A stretch of 64,000 nt of DNA, taken from positions 58,303,201-58,367,200 of the forward strand of contig OZ038422.1 of assembly GCA_964036155.1 (NCBI GenBank), given 5' to 3'. Of the stretch, positions 24,413 to 35,307 are shown one piece after another. This stretch comes from Diploscapter coronatus (lineage: Eukaryota > Nematoda > Chromadorea > Rhabditida > Rhabditidae). Position numbers and translations under genes: made by a program. Position 1 is the first letter of the stretch; every line of letters starts with the position of its first letter. Below the pieces are notes generated by a model, which did not search any database, was not told the origin of the DNA, and was given only the letters and a program-made list of their open reading frames with translations.

Positions 24413-24940
24413 TTTGTCAGAAAATCAAATCATAAATTCTATTTTTCGGCGAAAGATTATCCTTTTCAACTTCTCTACCGTGCTATCTCGTTTGAGCATC
24501 GAAACAAATAGGAGATTCTGTTTCTTTTCGTCTCTCTGAAATAGACTTTCCATGCTAGTTTTCACGTAGGAGGGACGTCGCATGAATAATTAACCATCAC
24601 ATCTGACGTCTCTTTCAGTGATAGATTTTGCAGACAGTCAGAAAAGATGACAATTGTCAGATCTTGCATCCATCAATCGATACGAGATTTAAAAAATAGA
24701 AATAAAAAGTATACGATATAATGCGGCTATGTTTATCAGAATTTACAAGAGAAATTAATACATCACAATTCAGAGATGTAATTCCATAATTCATTGACAA
24801 GTCGTTTGGCTCTCAAGCATTTATATACCGTCGGTCGATTAGACAGAATTAGTTTCTGGATTTTGCCTGTTCCTATCCGCTAGATGTGTGTTGTTCATTT
24901 TTGTCTTCATATTTTACTATCTTCCCTTATGAAATAGTAT
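24413..24940. repeat. Duplicated non-coding block, copy 1
   Basis: This block matches 25594-25966 plus 27225-27381 with scattered substitutions and no large gaps apart from a mariner insertion in the second copy. Well-kept landmarks include CTATCTCGTTTGAGCA, CGTAGGAGGGACGTCGCATG, ATCTGACGTCTCTTTCAGTG and GGCTCTCAAGCATTTATATA. No conserved reading frame is seen. It represents the empty-site version of the mariner insertion. Confidence 0.85.
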
Positions 24941-25593
24941 CTAAGTGGAGATCAACGAATAAATCTGCTGATAGATTAATAAAGTGAAATCTCTCGCCAT
25001 TCTGTCCTCCTTTATCTCCTTGTTATTTAAGAAATTCTAAAAGATCTAACCGCGATCTCAAATTTTTATCTTTTAGGAAAAAAATGTCAGCCTAACAAAG
25101 TGATAGCGTCAAAGGAGAGGCGTTACTGAATTCTACGAAATAGTGTGGATAAGATATAGAAACGGAGATAATAGTGACGATAAAGAGGAAATATGGCATT
25201 GATGAGATGGAAATAGATATGAAGACAAATCAATTATCCCGACTTTCAGCTGGAACAGAAAACTAGAGAAGAGTGGGTCTTCCAAATTGATTTTTTGTGG
25301 GAAATAGATATGATGGGGTACCCAATAACGTTTTGGCTTAAGAGGTCTACAAAATGAATCCGACTTGAGCTCTGCCTGAGTCGGAATAAAATGGAATTAA
25401 TTTGTCAGTCCTTCCATTTATAAATAATATCGTATTTCTCCTTCTTTATCATCAAAAAGCGGACATTATTTGACGATAAAATTGAAGAAATACGACTATT
25501 AAAAATTCATTATTTCATGGTTTAAAATATTACAGCTCAATTTTATTGTTGAAATTTATTTTTCTGGTGAAAATGTGACCAAGTTTGCGACTC

Positions 25594-27381
25594 TTGTCAG
25601 AAAACCAAATCATAAATTCCATTTTTCGGCGAAAGACTATCCTTTTCAAGTTCTCTACCGTGCTATCTCGTTTGAGCACCGAAACAACTAGGAGATTCTG
25701 TTTCTTTTCGTCTCTCTGAAATAGACTTTCCATGCTAGTTTTCACGTAGGAGGGACGTCGCATGAATAATTAACCATCACATCTGACGTCTCTTTCAGTG
25801 ATAGATTTTGCAGACAACCAGAGAAACTGACAACTCCCAGATTTCGCATCCATCAATCATAAATCAATATGAGATGTAAAAAATAAAAATAAAAAGTATA
25901 CGACATAATGCAGCTATTTTTATCAGAATTTACAAGAGAAATTACTACATTACATTCAGAGATGTATTAGGTTGGATAGAAAGTCCTGCACCAAAACTAA
26001 CATCTTATAAATTTTTTGGTAACTTCATTAATAACAACAGTTAATCAACAATATAATCACGAAATATGTCCATCACCTTCGCCCATTTATTGGGCAGATT
26101 GTTGATGCCCTGCGCCCAGTATTCAGGAGACTGTGACGCTAAGAAGTTGTCGACTGCTGTTTTGAGGTCGTCGTCTTTATCGATTTTTTTATCTCGTAGA
26201 TGGAGCTTTAAAGGATGAAACAAATGGTAGTCTGACAGAGCGAGGCCCGGCGAGTACGATAGGTGGGTGACCGGATTCCAACCGAGCTCTACTATCTTCT
26301 GGTGGGTGTTCGAAGCGACGTGTAGTCGTGCGTTGTCATTCAGGAAGTGGACAATTGAGCATTTCGGCCATTTTTCTCGAATTACGCCGACCAATTTTTG
26401 AAGCTGATCGATGTAGACGGAAGCTGTCACAGCTCTGCTTGTAGGAGGCAACTCGTCTCGTAGTATATCGTCCCTTTCGCGTTCCATCAAACGGAGAGGA
26501 AATGCTTGCGTTGGTGGGGTTCGGTTTCGACTGCGTTGATGGCTCTGCGTCGCGTGGGAGTCAGATGGCGTGTCGTGCATCGTTGTCGTAAAGGGCCCAG
26601 TTCTCACCTCCAGTCGCTAGATTTTTCAGAAATTCCTTTCGGTGCAGACAGAGGGGGAGAGACTGGCAGATGTTAACACGCACTTTCTTATGGGCGTCGG
26701 TCAGTCGATGCGGGTCCATCTTAATTGAATTTTTCGATAGCTGAAATCGTGAAAATGGGCAACGATGGTGGTATTGGAGCACCCGATTATCGTCTCTAAT
26801 TATCACATGGTAGCTTCCGGATTGGCCTTGATAGCGCTCTGCAATTCGTCGCTGTCGATGGAGGATGGTCGTTCACTACACTTATTTTCTTGGAGGTTCG
26901 TATCTCCTGCCGCGAAGCGATAGAACCAGCAGTTAACTATTCAACGGGAAGCAGTGTCCTCACCGAATGTGTTGTTGATGTTAGAGGTCGCTCTGCTTGC
27001 GTTGTTGTTTTGGCGCCACTCGTAGTAGATGACTGTTCAAAGTTGGGGTTTGTTTATAATAATCGTAAGTCATCAAACCCCTGGGCACGGACCCTTATAT
27101 ACCTATGTGGTGGTAGCTTAGAGAACATTCTACAAGGTTCTCACGCTTATTAGGACATTCGACTCATTTTTAGAAAATTATAGATTTTTAAAATTTTTGG
27201 TGCAGGACTTTCTATCCAACCTAATAATTTCATTACTTATTGGCAAGTCGTTTGGCTCTCAAGCATTTATATACCGTCAGTCGATTAGACAGAATTAGTT
27301 TCTAAATTTTGCCTGTTTCTATCCGCTACATGCGCATTGTTCACTTTCTCTTTATATTTTACTAGTCCTCCCTTGTGAAAC
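25594..27381. repeat. Duplicated non-coding block, copy 2, split by mariner
   Basis: The sequence resumes the match to copy 1 on each side of the transposon, with the junction at a TA. The left part ends at CAGAGATGTA and the right part continues with ATTTCATTACTTATTGGCAAG, where copy 1 has ATTCCATAATTCATTGACAAG. Duplication therefore came before the mariner insertion, or copy 1 was never hit. Confidence 0.85.
25967..27224 (-). mobile_element. Mariner-family transposon with decayed transposase
   Basis: The element is 1,258 bp with perfect 30 bp terminal inverted repeats (TTAGGTTGGATAGAAAGTCC at the left end, its complement at the right) and a TA duplication at 25965-25966 and 27225-27226. 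On the - strand, broken frames encode a mariner transposase. An N-terminal part near 26900 reads RPSSIDSDELQSAIKANPEA and is followed by a stop. A middle part (26806-26561) and a C-terminal part (26607-26041) have NDNAR and SDYHLF separated by 34 residues, the mariner DD34D spacing. The usual TGDE first catalytic aspartate reads TGGE, so the enzyme is dead even apart from the frameshifts. The terminal repeats remain intact, so it could still be moved in trans. Confidence 0.95.
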
Positions 27382-28249
27382 GGCTTTAAGAAACAAAACT
27401 ATCACAGAGAAATCTCATCGATAATAAGAAACGACATCAGACATCATTCAATGAATTGTGTGCTAAATGTGGTATGCAAATAAGATGTGGTGCAATAAGT
27501 GAAATTTTGCTGACTTTCAGACGGATTAACTCGCCGTCAATGATGAAACGAATAAATTTTGGCCGATCTATTGTCTCTCTTCACGTGAATGTTGAATTGC
27601 GTGTATGATTGTAATGCAGACATCACTCGTGTCATCTCAACTTTGCCGATATTCGTTTTGTTGGTCGGATTAAGTATCATCGAAACACTTTCGAGCCCGA
27701 TATAAAAATGCTGATGAAATCGTTATCAATATCAGTCTACGCAACCTACAGGCAGGAATACCACCGTATTGTAAAGCGAGAACTTCTTCGCCACTTCTCG
27801 GAGTGGGGCGAAATTCTGAGGCTTTATCAATATCTTTTTTATATATAATATTTACTAGAAGGCTTTACTCGTGGTTGTTGTGTCTAGAGACCTCTTTTTC
27901 AGCAAAATCTCGCATCTACCTCTTTGACATTGTCACTTTTGGTTATGTGGTATAACCCACAATTAGGGTCTGCAACTGATTTTTCGAAATTAAGAGCTGT
28001 TTTAAATCAAGCTAGTTCTGAGAAGAATTAAACAATTTTTCTTTTTCCAAACCGATGTTTCTATCAAAAGTGATGCATTGCGTGCTTTTGAAAATAGCGA
28101 ATTTCGAACGGATTGTCGCTGATCATTTTGCTTGTTCTAAAATATGCAGGAGAATGCGAACTACTGTCAATTTCTAGGCGTTTTACGATAAACAATCATC
28201 CAATTTTCTACCATTTTAACAACACTGTATATATTTGCTTATCATTCAG
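27382..28249. other. Intergenic region upstream of the astacin-lectin gene
   Basis: No open frame is supported. A TTGCTTATCATTCAG acceptor ends at 28249, immediately before the ATG. It may be a 5' UTR intron end or a spliced-leader site. Confidence 0.5.
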
Positions 28250-31200
28250 ATGCGTCAAACTTTCGGATATTCAATTGCTTCCAAACTTCTGTTGCTCTTC
28301 CTGATTGCCAACGTCTCTGCCGACGAGAGACTCAAGCGACAAGCTGGCACTACGATTAGGAAATGGGCACTGAATACCGTCTATTATTACTTTGATTCAA
28401 GTCTAAGTGAGTATTTCTTTTTTCGTCTTAAATTAGAGCCAAAACCGTCATCGTTTCAGCAACAGCACAGCAGACATTGGCTAGTCGAGTCATGCAGTCG
28501 ATCATTCAGCCGTCGACTTGCATATCCTTCGTGGGGAATGCGACTGCGAGAAATAGAGTAAAAGTGAGTCGATATTATATTCGTGATTAAATAACTCTTA
28601 ATAATTCAGATCGTAAGCGATCCGAGTGTCGATTGGTGCGAGTCATCGAAGATCGGCTGCAAAGGCGGGGAACAGACAGTAACTATGGGATCCAAATGCA
28701 TATACGTTAGTCATTGATTACGTTCCCTTTGAAATATAAAAGCCGTAATCTTCTAGCAGAGGTGCTCGTAGAGTGAAATTAAAATTTTTCGAAGACAAAA
28801 ACGAAGCTTCGAACATCCCTGCATCATAATTCAATAATAAACTAGCAAACGAGCAAAAGCGTCCAATCTTTCCCAATCTCTGCTTTAAAAATTTCTTGTA
28901 ATGCAACCTAGTTCATAGTTTGGTTTCAGGACGGTGCTTTTGCGAAAGCGATATTCCATGTGCTTGGCTTCTACACAATGGAGCGCAGAAGCGACAGAGA
29001 CAATTTCATCAACATAAATTCGAATTCTGTCGATGTATTTCAATGATAAAATATTTACTCGAATTGATTTGCTATTTTCAGCCTGCAATGACTGATGGTC
29101 TTGCGATGATAAATTCGACTTATTCTACAAATCTTCTTGGCTACAATTTTGGCTCCGTCATCCATTCGACATATGATATGTAGGCAATTTTATGAAAAGA
29201 TTATTATCAAGCGAAATACGTGAAGGTTTGTATACGAAGGTTCGACTGATTATCCAATTCTGCCCAAAAACAATGCATACTTCTACACAATGGGTGGTCC
29301 GTTTATTACCAGCATGGATCTCAATATGCTAAATCAATTCTACTACTGCAATAGTGAGTATCAATGTGAGCAGATCAAGTCTTCACAATCCCAATTTAGA
29401 CAGCTGTCCAAATCCCACGGTCACATGCACTAACTCGGGCATCCTGAATACTCGTTCATGCAACACATGCAATTGCCCTCTCGGGTATGCTGGAACAACC
29501 TGCAATACACGGGTAGGATATTGTTGAGATTATGAAATCCAGATGTATGATCTGCTTAGATATTTTTCATCGAGCAGTGCTTAAAAGAGAATGGTGATAA
29601 TCATCGTCTATTGCCACCCAACTTTTCGAGATTCTAAAACTCAAATACAATGATTTGTCTAACCGAACAGTCCATCTTCTATTTTCTTTCAGCCCGCTGA
29701 CGGAGGCCAACAATTGACTGCCACAACTTCGTGGACATCCTTAACAGTCACCATCACTGGAAGTGCATCACTCGCAGAACCTGGACCATATTCCACAAAG
29801 ACATACTGGATTGTGGTGTGTTAATCAGACTCATCTTTTTTACAGCATGTAAACTTTATTTTTCATTTAGAAGCCCGCAGGTTATTCCTATGTGCAATTC
29901 CAGTATGTCAGCTTCTCAAGCACTCAAACGACATTCTCACCAGGCTGCAGAGATTTCGGACTCGAATTGAAATACCTATCGAATCAGCAGCTCGCAAATC
30001 CTCGGTAAATGACGTGAATGAATGTTGTCAGGCATAATTTATCGATACTTCAGTGTGTGTTCTGATGCATGGAATGGTTTGTCTTCTTCAAGCCCTCTGG
30101 CCACCACTCCAATCATTGCCTACACAAGCACAATCGATGCCACGTTCGTGCTGCAATTTCGAGCCACTAACACCAATGTGACAGATGTAAAGCCGCCTTC
30201 TCCACCTTTTCCGTCTTTAAGTAAGTTTATAGCCATTCGTCATTAAATCGCGAAATGATAAAGCGGACGTTTTTACGAAAATCGAGCCGCAGATTTGCAA
30301 GTGAGAGATAACTGAAAAATTAGAAGAAATAGGAAAGAGAAGAGAATAGTGTCATTCAACGTTACTGCAACCGCTGCATGGTTTTCGGGAAAAAAGTCCG
30401 CTTTATCATTTCGTGTAAATATCTTCATCAAGCCCGAGATTGAATTTTGATTTCGAGTTTTCTTAATCAACTCATTCCGATCTTACAAGGGAATGGTCTG
30501 ACCTAAAGTTCCCCAAATGAAAAACCACCAGACCTAGGGAGCACTTTCGTCAGACGAACAACAAATTTATAGGGGGTAGGCCATAAGAATTGCCTGACGA
30601 CCTTCTTCTCTAGGTCTGATAAAGAAGGTAATCGAGGAAATCTCTTCATCGATTACCTATCTTCTTAAAATCTCGCATCATACTCTTTCTCTCCCTGTGC
30701 CTTGCATATATTTACGCCCGTAATAAGGAACAAAACGACGTAGTGGCTGTATCAGTTTTAATGATAGATGCTACAAGTACAACTAGTTCAACATTTGAAT
30801 TCAGCAACGTCTACGAGCACATCCACATCGACTTCTACCAGCACGTCCACATCCACATCGACGTCCACAACAACAACTACTACAGCCGATCCTTGTTTCG
30901 CAAATTCAGCTCCATTAGCTGAATGTGGTAAGTCTTAACAACTTTTCAAGCCAACCATTTTATTAACAATTCAAGAGGAAATCTATTGCGCAAGTCCATA
31001 AATTTCATGGACCTTTTTTCGGAGAAATCATTTTATTTTCTGGAAAAAAACTATTGTATATTTTCCGAGAGCATATTCACTCATTAAATTCGATTAAAAT
31101 TCATACACCAAATTTGTAGGAATAGTGTATGAATTACAAAGAAGGCGTTATCACTTCTTTTTAACCGAACTTAACTATCGACATCAAATTTACATGAATA

Positions 31201-33829
31201 AACGACCAAATCGTCTTTTCAAAAATAACATGATCTTACTCTTCCTCAATAATAATTCATTACGATTAAAGAATAAAGGAAAATGCCTTCTTCAAGCAAA
31301 AAAACGTTTTTCAAATCTAAACTCAACAATTTCAGCTGCACAATGTCCTGCTGGCTGGGATTTTTTTAGAGGCAAATGCTATCAGGTGATCGTTGAATAT
31401 CATTTTCGTTTTAATTTCGTTTTGTGAATAGCAAGGATTTTACAGCATTTTCGCGATTATCCCAATTGGGATGCAAGCAGTGCGAGCTGCATGGGATTAT
31501 GTGCCCCAGGGATGTGCCATCTAACAAGACTCTATAGCCAACAACAAGGCATAGATTTGCATGACTATGGTAAGGAATTTCATGAGAATTTATTAATGTA
31601 TAAATTAATTTGGAACATTCGATTTCTAAATTGCGTGTTTTTTTTTTTCATTTTGCGGCATTAATAAGACTATACTCACAAAGGAAGCTAATGATTAGAG
31701 AGGCCAAATCAATTTCCAACATTGATTTTAACGTTTAAATTTGGTATCAGTCTGACCATCTTTGTAAAGCGAACCTTTCCTGTTGTAGCCTTCCCGAAGT
31801 TTTTCGGACAATAAACTCAATCAGTCTGCTATTTATTAAAAGATGTAATTTGACGTAAAACTCATTCAAATTATGTCGAAACTGGCCAAAATTTCTTACT
31901 AACTAAATTTTATCATAAATTAAACAGGATAATTTAAATTATCTATTGATCTTCTCCTTTTTTCAGCGTTTATGGTGAGTGGCATTCACCAAGCCACTTG
32001 GATTGATATACGTAAAGTCGCAACTGATCCTACTGTGAGTCATTATTCTACTTATAGGCAATTTCGAAAGTAGGACGATAGAAACATACGAAAATAGTAA
32101 AGGGTTAGGGGAGGGTAGTTTGAGCATCTTTTACCATATTATTTCGTATCTTCCTATGATTTATCGTTCTACATTTCCAGGTTGCCTACTATGATTAGTT
32201 CAAGGATATTTGTTTTCGTACTTTTCATCGCTCTGTATTTTATCTATAAAAAATTTAGCATGTACAAAACAGTGATGGCGTGGAATATCCGTGTACTTTT
32301 TGGGATGCTGGGTAAGTAAAAAGTTTCTCTGTAACCATGATTTTAAATGGATAATTGGATCAAAAATCTAGCAAGAGTACCCTCGACTCTTTTAGAGATC
32401 TGGATTGGAACAGTGGGCATGGCTTGTGCTGATGCCAGCGAATGTTAAGGCTTGGTCACGATTCTCCTATGACGATCGCGACAAATCTCGAACATTCGCG
32501 TGAATCAGCACAAGTCATGACTACTCATAAATCCAGACCTCGAATACATATAAAAAGAACAAGATATAATGAATGATTGAATTTTCAACTAGTGGATAAT
32601 TATGAATTATATTTAGACAGCCGGGTAAGACATTTAGTTAATCGCAACGGAAGAAGAGTTCGATTTTCAAAAATGCACAAATACTGCAATATCAAATCTC
32701 CATATTTTATAGTAGTGCGTTTCAGACTTGGTAAATTTCGAACCGCAGTCAACCGCATGAAAAGAGACGGTATGTCTTATTGAGAGACGGAAAGGATGAT
32801 CTTTTTCTCTCGCGATTAGGCATGCTACCTCATTTCATGCGGTTCGAAATTTTCCAAGTCTGGTGCGTTTATGAAAATCAGTTCTTCAATTTCCCGATGC
32901 GCTTTACTAAATTCCTTCAGCTAACGCTCCTGGAGATGACTGTAGCTATGTGAGTCATATTTTAATCCATTTAAATGTTTACCTTTTATAAAAAATATCG
33001 TTGCACAAAATGAATTAATTTATACCGAGTGGATCATTTTCGAAAATCTAAAATTATTGTCTTGTTGGGAGTTTGTAATGCTATTTTGATGAATTACCGT
33101 GATCATCTATTTCCTAAAATTTACTTGACTTTTCTACTTATAAAAAAAGATTTTGAAGTTGACTTAGATCAAGGAAAACGAATTAAGTGTCATTAAATTC
33201 AGAAATTAATAACAACCCACACGCATTTTTATAATGAATATTTTAGATACGTCAAAATGGATTATGGACCGACAATCGTGTAAGATTAAGTTTAATCGGT
33301 GAAAATACGAATGCCGTAAATTCTCTAATAGAACATTTTTTATTTTTGAGAGGTTGAAAATTAAGAGCTCCAAGGCATCTATTACAGATTTTACGGTATG
33401 AAATATTTTCGTTAAAAATAACTAGAAAATTGAAGGTAAGAAAAAGTGTATGATCAGATTTGGGAGATTTGACCCGATATTAGATTCGTTATTGTTTACT
33501 TCTCTCCCACATCCTGATGATAAATAATCAAAGAGCACTGACAATGGTATTTCCTATTAAAAGTAACCCATCGAGTCGAATATTTTCAAGTCTGTGTATA
33601 ATATGCTTTGGTAAATGAAATCTTCTAGTCAGAAAGAGGAGAGAAAGAAATTAAATTTAAAAAATATCATTTTTGATTATTAAAGTCACATGAAAATAGT
33701 TCAGAAACTATTACGCACCTATAAAAAATTTCCTAAATCATATTTAATATTTAGTGCAGCGGTGGTTCTGGTTACCGTGTTTGCGAAACGGACGAACGAC
33801 TTACCGCGACATGCCCTCCTCCCCCTTGA
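28250..33829 (+). CDS. Secreted astacin-like pseudoprotease with EGF, CUB and C-type lectin domains
   Basis: Exons: 28250-28406, 28460-28563, 28610-28705, 28930-29034, 29082-29179, 29226-29353, 29400-29512, 29693-29815, 29871-30004, 30054-30220, 30805-30927, 31336-31385, 31446-31569, 31967-32034, 32259-32311, 32921-32949, 33247-33279 and 33755-33829, about 590 residues. Residues 1-24 are a signal peptide, followed by an RQAG.IRKW astacin-type start. The domain to about residue 229 has RRSDRD and SVIH, where an active astacin has HExxHxxGxxH and SxMHY. Here the zinc site reads KAIFHVLGFYT, so two of three zinc histidines and the catalytic Glu are gone. An EGF-like domain (CNCPLGYAGTTC), a CUB-like domain (to about 408), a Thr/Ser linker and a C-type lectin domain (CPAGWDFFRGKCYQ, NAPGDDC, GYRVCE) follow. 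Phases agree at all but one junction (32311/32921). A secreted binding protein is likely; protease activity is not expected. Confidence 0.8.
30251..30413. repeat. Foldback repeat in an intron
   Basis: The arms CGAAATGATAAAGCGGAC and its exact complement near 30396-30413 enclose about 125 bases. It lies in the intron between the CUB exon and the Thr/Ser linker exon. Confidence 0.75.
32055..32188. repeat. Foldback repeat in an intron
   Basis: The arms begin TAGGCAA and end TTGCCTA, with further pairing around AGGACGATAGAAACATACGAAA. It lies between two C-type lectin exons. Confidence 0.65.
32395..32541. repeat. Foldback repeat in an intron
   Basis: Arms of about 50 bases pair imperfectly (GGCTTGTGCTGATGCCAGCG on the left against the complement of CGTGAATCAGCACAAGTCAT on the right). 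It sits in the lectin-domain intron whose flanking exons disagree in phase. Confidence 0.7.
32722..32862. repeat. Foldback repeat in an intron
   Basis: The arms CAGACTTGGTAAATTTCGAA and its near-complement ending CCAAGTCTG lie in the same intron as the previous foldback. This is a second, unrelated insertion in one intron. Confidence 0.7.
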
Positions 33830-35186
33830 TTGTCCTTCTTATCTGATATTTCGTTTTTTAAATGAGAACTGTTAAATAAAAAATTTTGATTTTTATCGAA
33901 AAGTATGAAATGAAAATAGATAGAAAGTTATGGTTCATTAATAAAGTTGCTTAACACTCTTCAGAGAAGTTAGATCAATTTGATTTTTATTTTCGGGACG
34001 AGTATCGACGGGTGAAGCTGGGCATGCATGCTTTGCTTTCTTGAAATTCAAACTGCAGATGAATGATAAAACGGGAATCATAGTATTTCGAAAATAAGAC
34101 TAGACTTGAAATGCCTTGTTCATGCACGTGCAACACATTCCTATAATCACTTAAATAAATTCTTCATTGAAGTGTCTTGATGACATCCAATTATTCATAG
34201 GAGCTACGTAGATTTGAATCTAATGGTCAGGACGAATGTCTCGAATTCAAATTGATTTTCTTCATAATAATAACTTTATATTCTTCCAAGGCGTTAGATA
34301 AATTCTATCCCTGAGTTCAGGGCGTATTTCGGTAGACGAAACTGGGGACGAATTAGTGCCCACTTGCATCGATTTAGAACAGCAGAGGAATGATGAAGCT
34401 AAAATTAAACATAAGCAAAAAATGCATATTTTTGAAACTGTCATTTTTTACCTTTTTGACTTTGGGACCCCTTCCCGCACCCCAGAAAGTGACTGACCTC
34501 CCAAAATCTATACATCAAAAGATGGACAATTATATGGACTACTTAATTCTTTTTAAATTTTTCGAAAATCTTTCATAGCAAAAAAGTTTTCTTCGTACCT
34601 CCTGAGGGGTATCAAATCGCAAAAATCACGAACTTTGATCCCTACCTAGTCCCGCCCACTTTTGGGGGCAGGGCCTGGTCTTCCCATTTTTGTGATTAGG
34701 GGCCATGGGCGTATCTACCATATAAGTTTGGTTTGGATCCGAGACACTTTTGCAATTGTCCAGTCTTTGTTCGGGTTACTCAAAGAATGCGTCTTAAATA
34801 ATCGATGCCCGAATTGAAATCAGAATTCCGCTAGGTCGAATGAAATAAAATTAACAATTTCAATGATGTAGGCGAAAAATAAATAAAAAAAACATAATTC
34901 GACTGTCTCAGCTCTTCAAGTCGGCCAATTTGTAAATATGCAAGTGCTTTTTAGCCATTCGTTTTCAATCATTAATTTTCTGTTTTCATCAAGTCAGGTC
35001 GTTTTTTTTTCTTTTATTTTACTGATGATTCTGTAAATTTGCCGACTTTTGATCGGTTTTCTAGAAAAAAAACGAAAAATTCGTGAAAAATGAAAAAAAA
35101 AATCTCACTCTCAATTCTGCACACGCATTGCATTCTTCTTTCCATCTCTTTCTCTTCTCCCTCCTCCTTTCATTGGCTCTCTTCTC
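33830..35186. other. Intergenic region before rpa-2
   Basis: No coding sequence is supported. It holds the second copy of the dispersed repeat (34797-34913) and then a pyrimidine-rich strand near 35130-35185 that leads into the rpa-2 promoter. Confidence 0.5.
34797..34913 (+). repeat. Dispersed repeat, copy 2
   Basis: Matches 22797-22915 in the same direction, including the short frame IIDARIEIRIPLGRMK and its stop. A stop codon precedes the frame here (TCTTAAATAATCG), so this copy can only be an exon fragment or a non-coding repeat. It ends about 400 bases upstream of the rpa-2 start. Confidence 0.7.
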
Positions 35187-35198
35187 TTTGCGCGAAAA
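35171..35198 (+). promoter_or_regulatory. E2F-like site with inverted CCAAT box, rpa-2 promoter
   Basis: TTTGCGCGAAAA at 35187-35198 fits the E2F/DP consensus on both strands, and ATTGG (inverted CCAAT) lies at 35172-35176. Both are about 110-135 bases upstream of the rpa-2 ATG. E2F control of replication genes in S phase is known across animals. Use of this site here is inferred. Confidence 0.5.
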
Positions 35199-35307
35199 TG
35201 TCTATTTTTCGCTTTTGAATTTTCGCTTGGAACGTCTTTTTCTTCGAAATTCATAATTTTTCGTCGGGAATTTAGTTGAATTCTGCGATTTCAGGTAGAA
35301 AAGAAGG

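Noticed and set aside
30830..30890. Thr/Ser (ACA/TCC) repeat as a microsatellite
   Set aside because: It is in frame between two splice sites and joins neighbouring exons in phase, so it is better read as a mucin-like linker.
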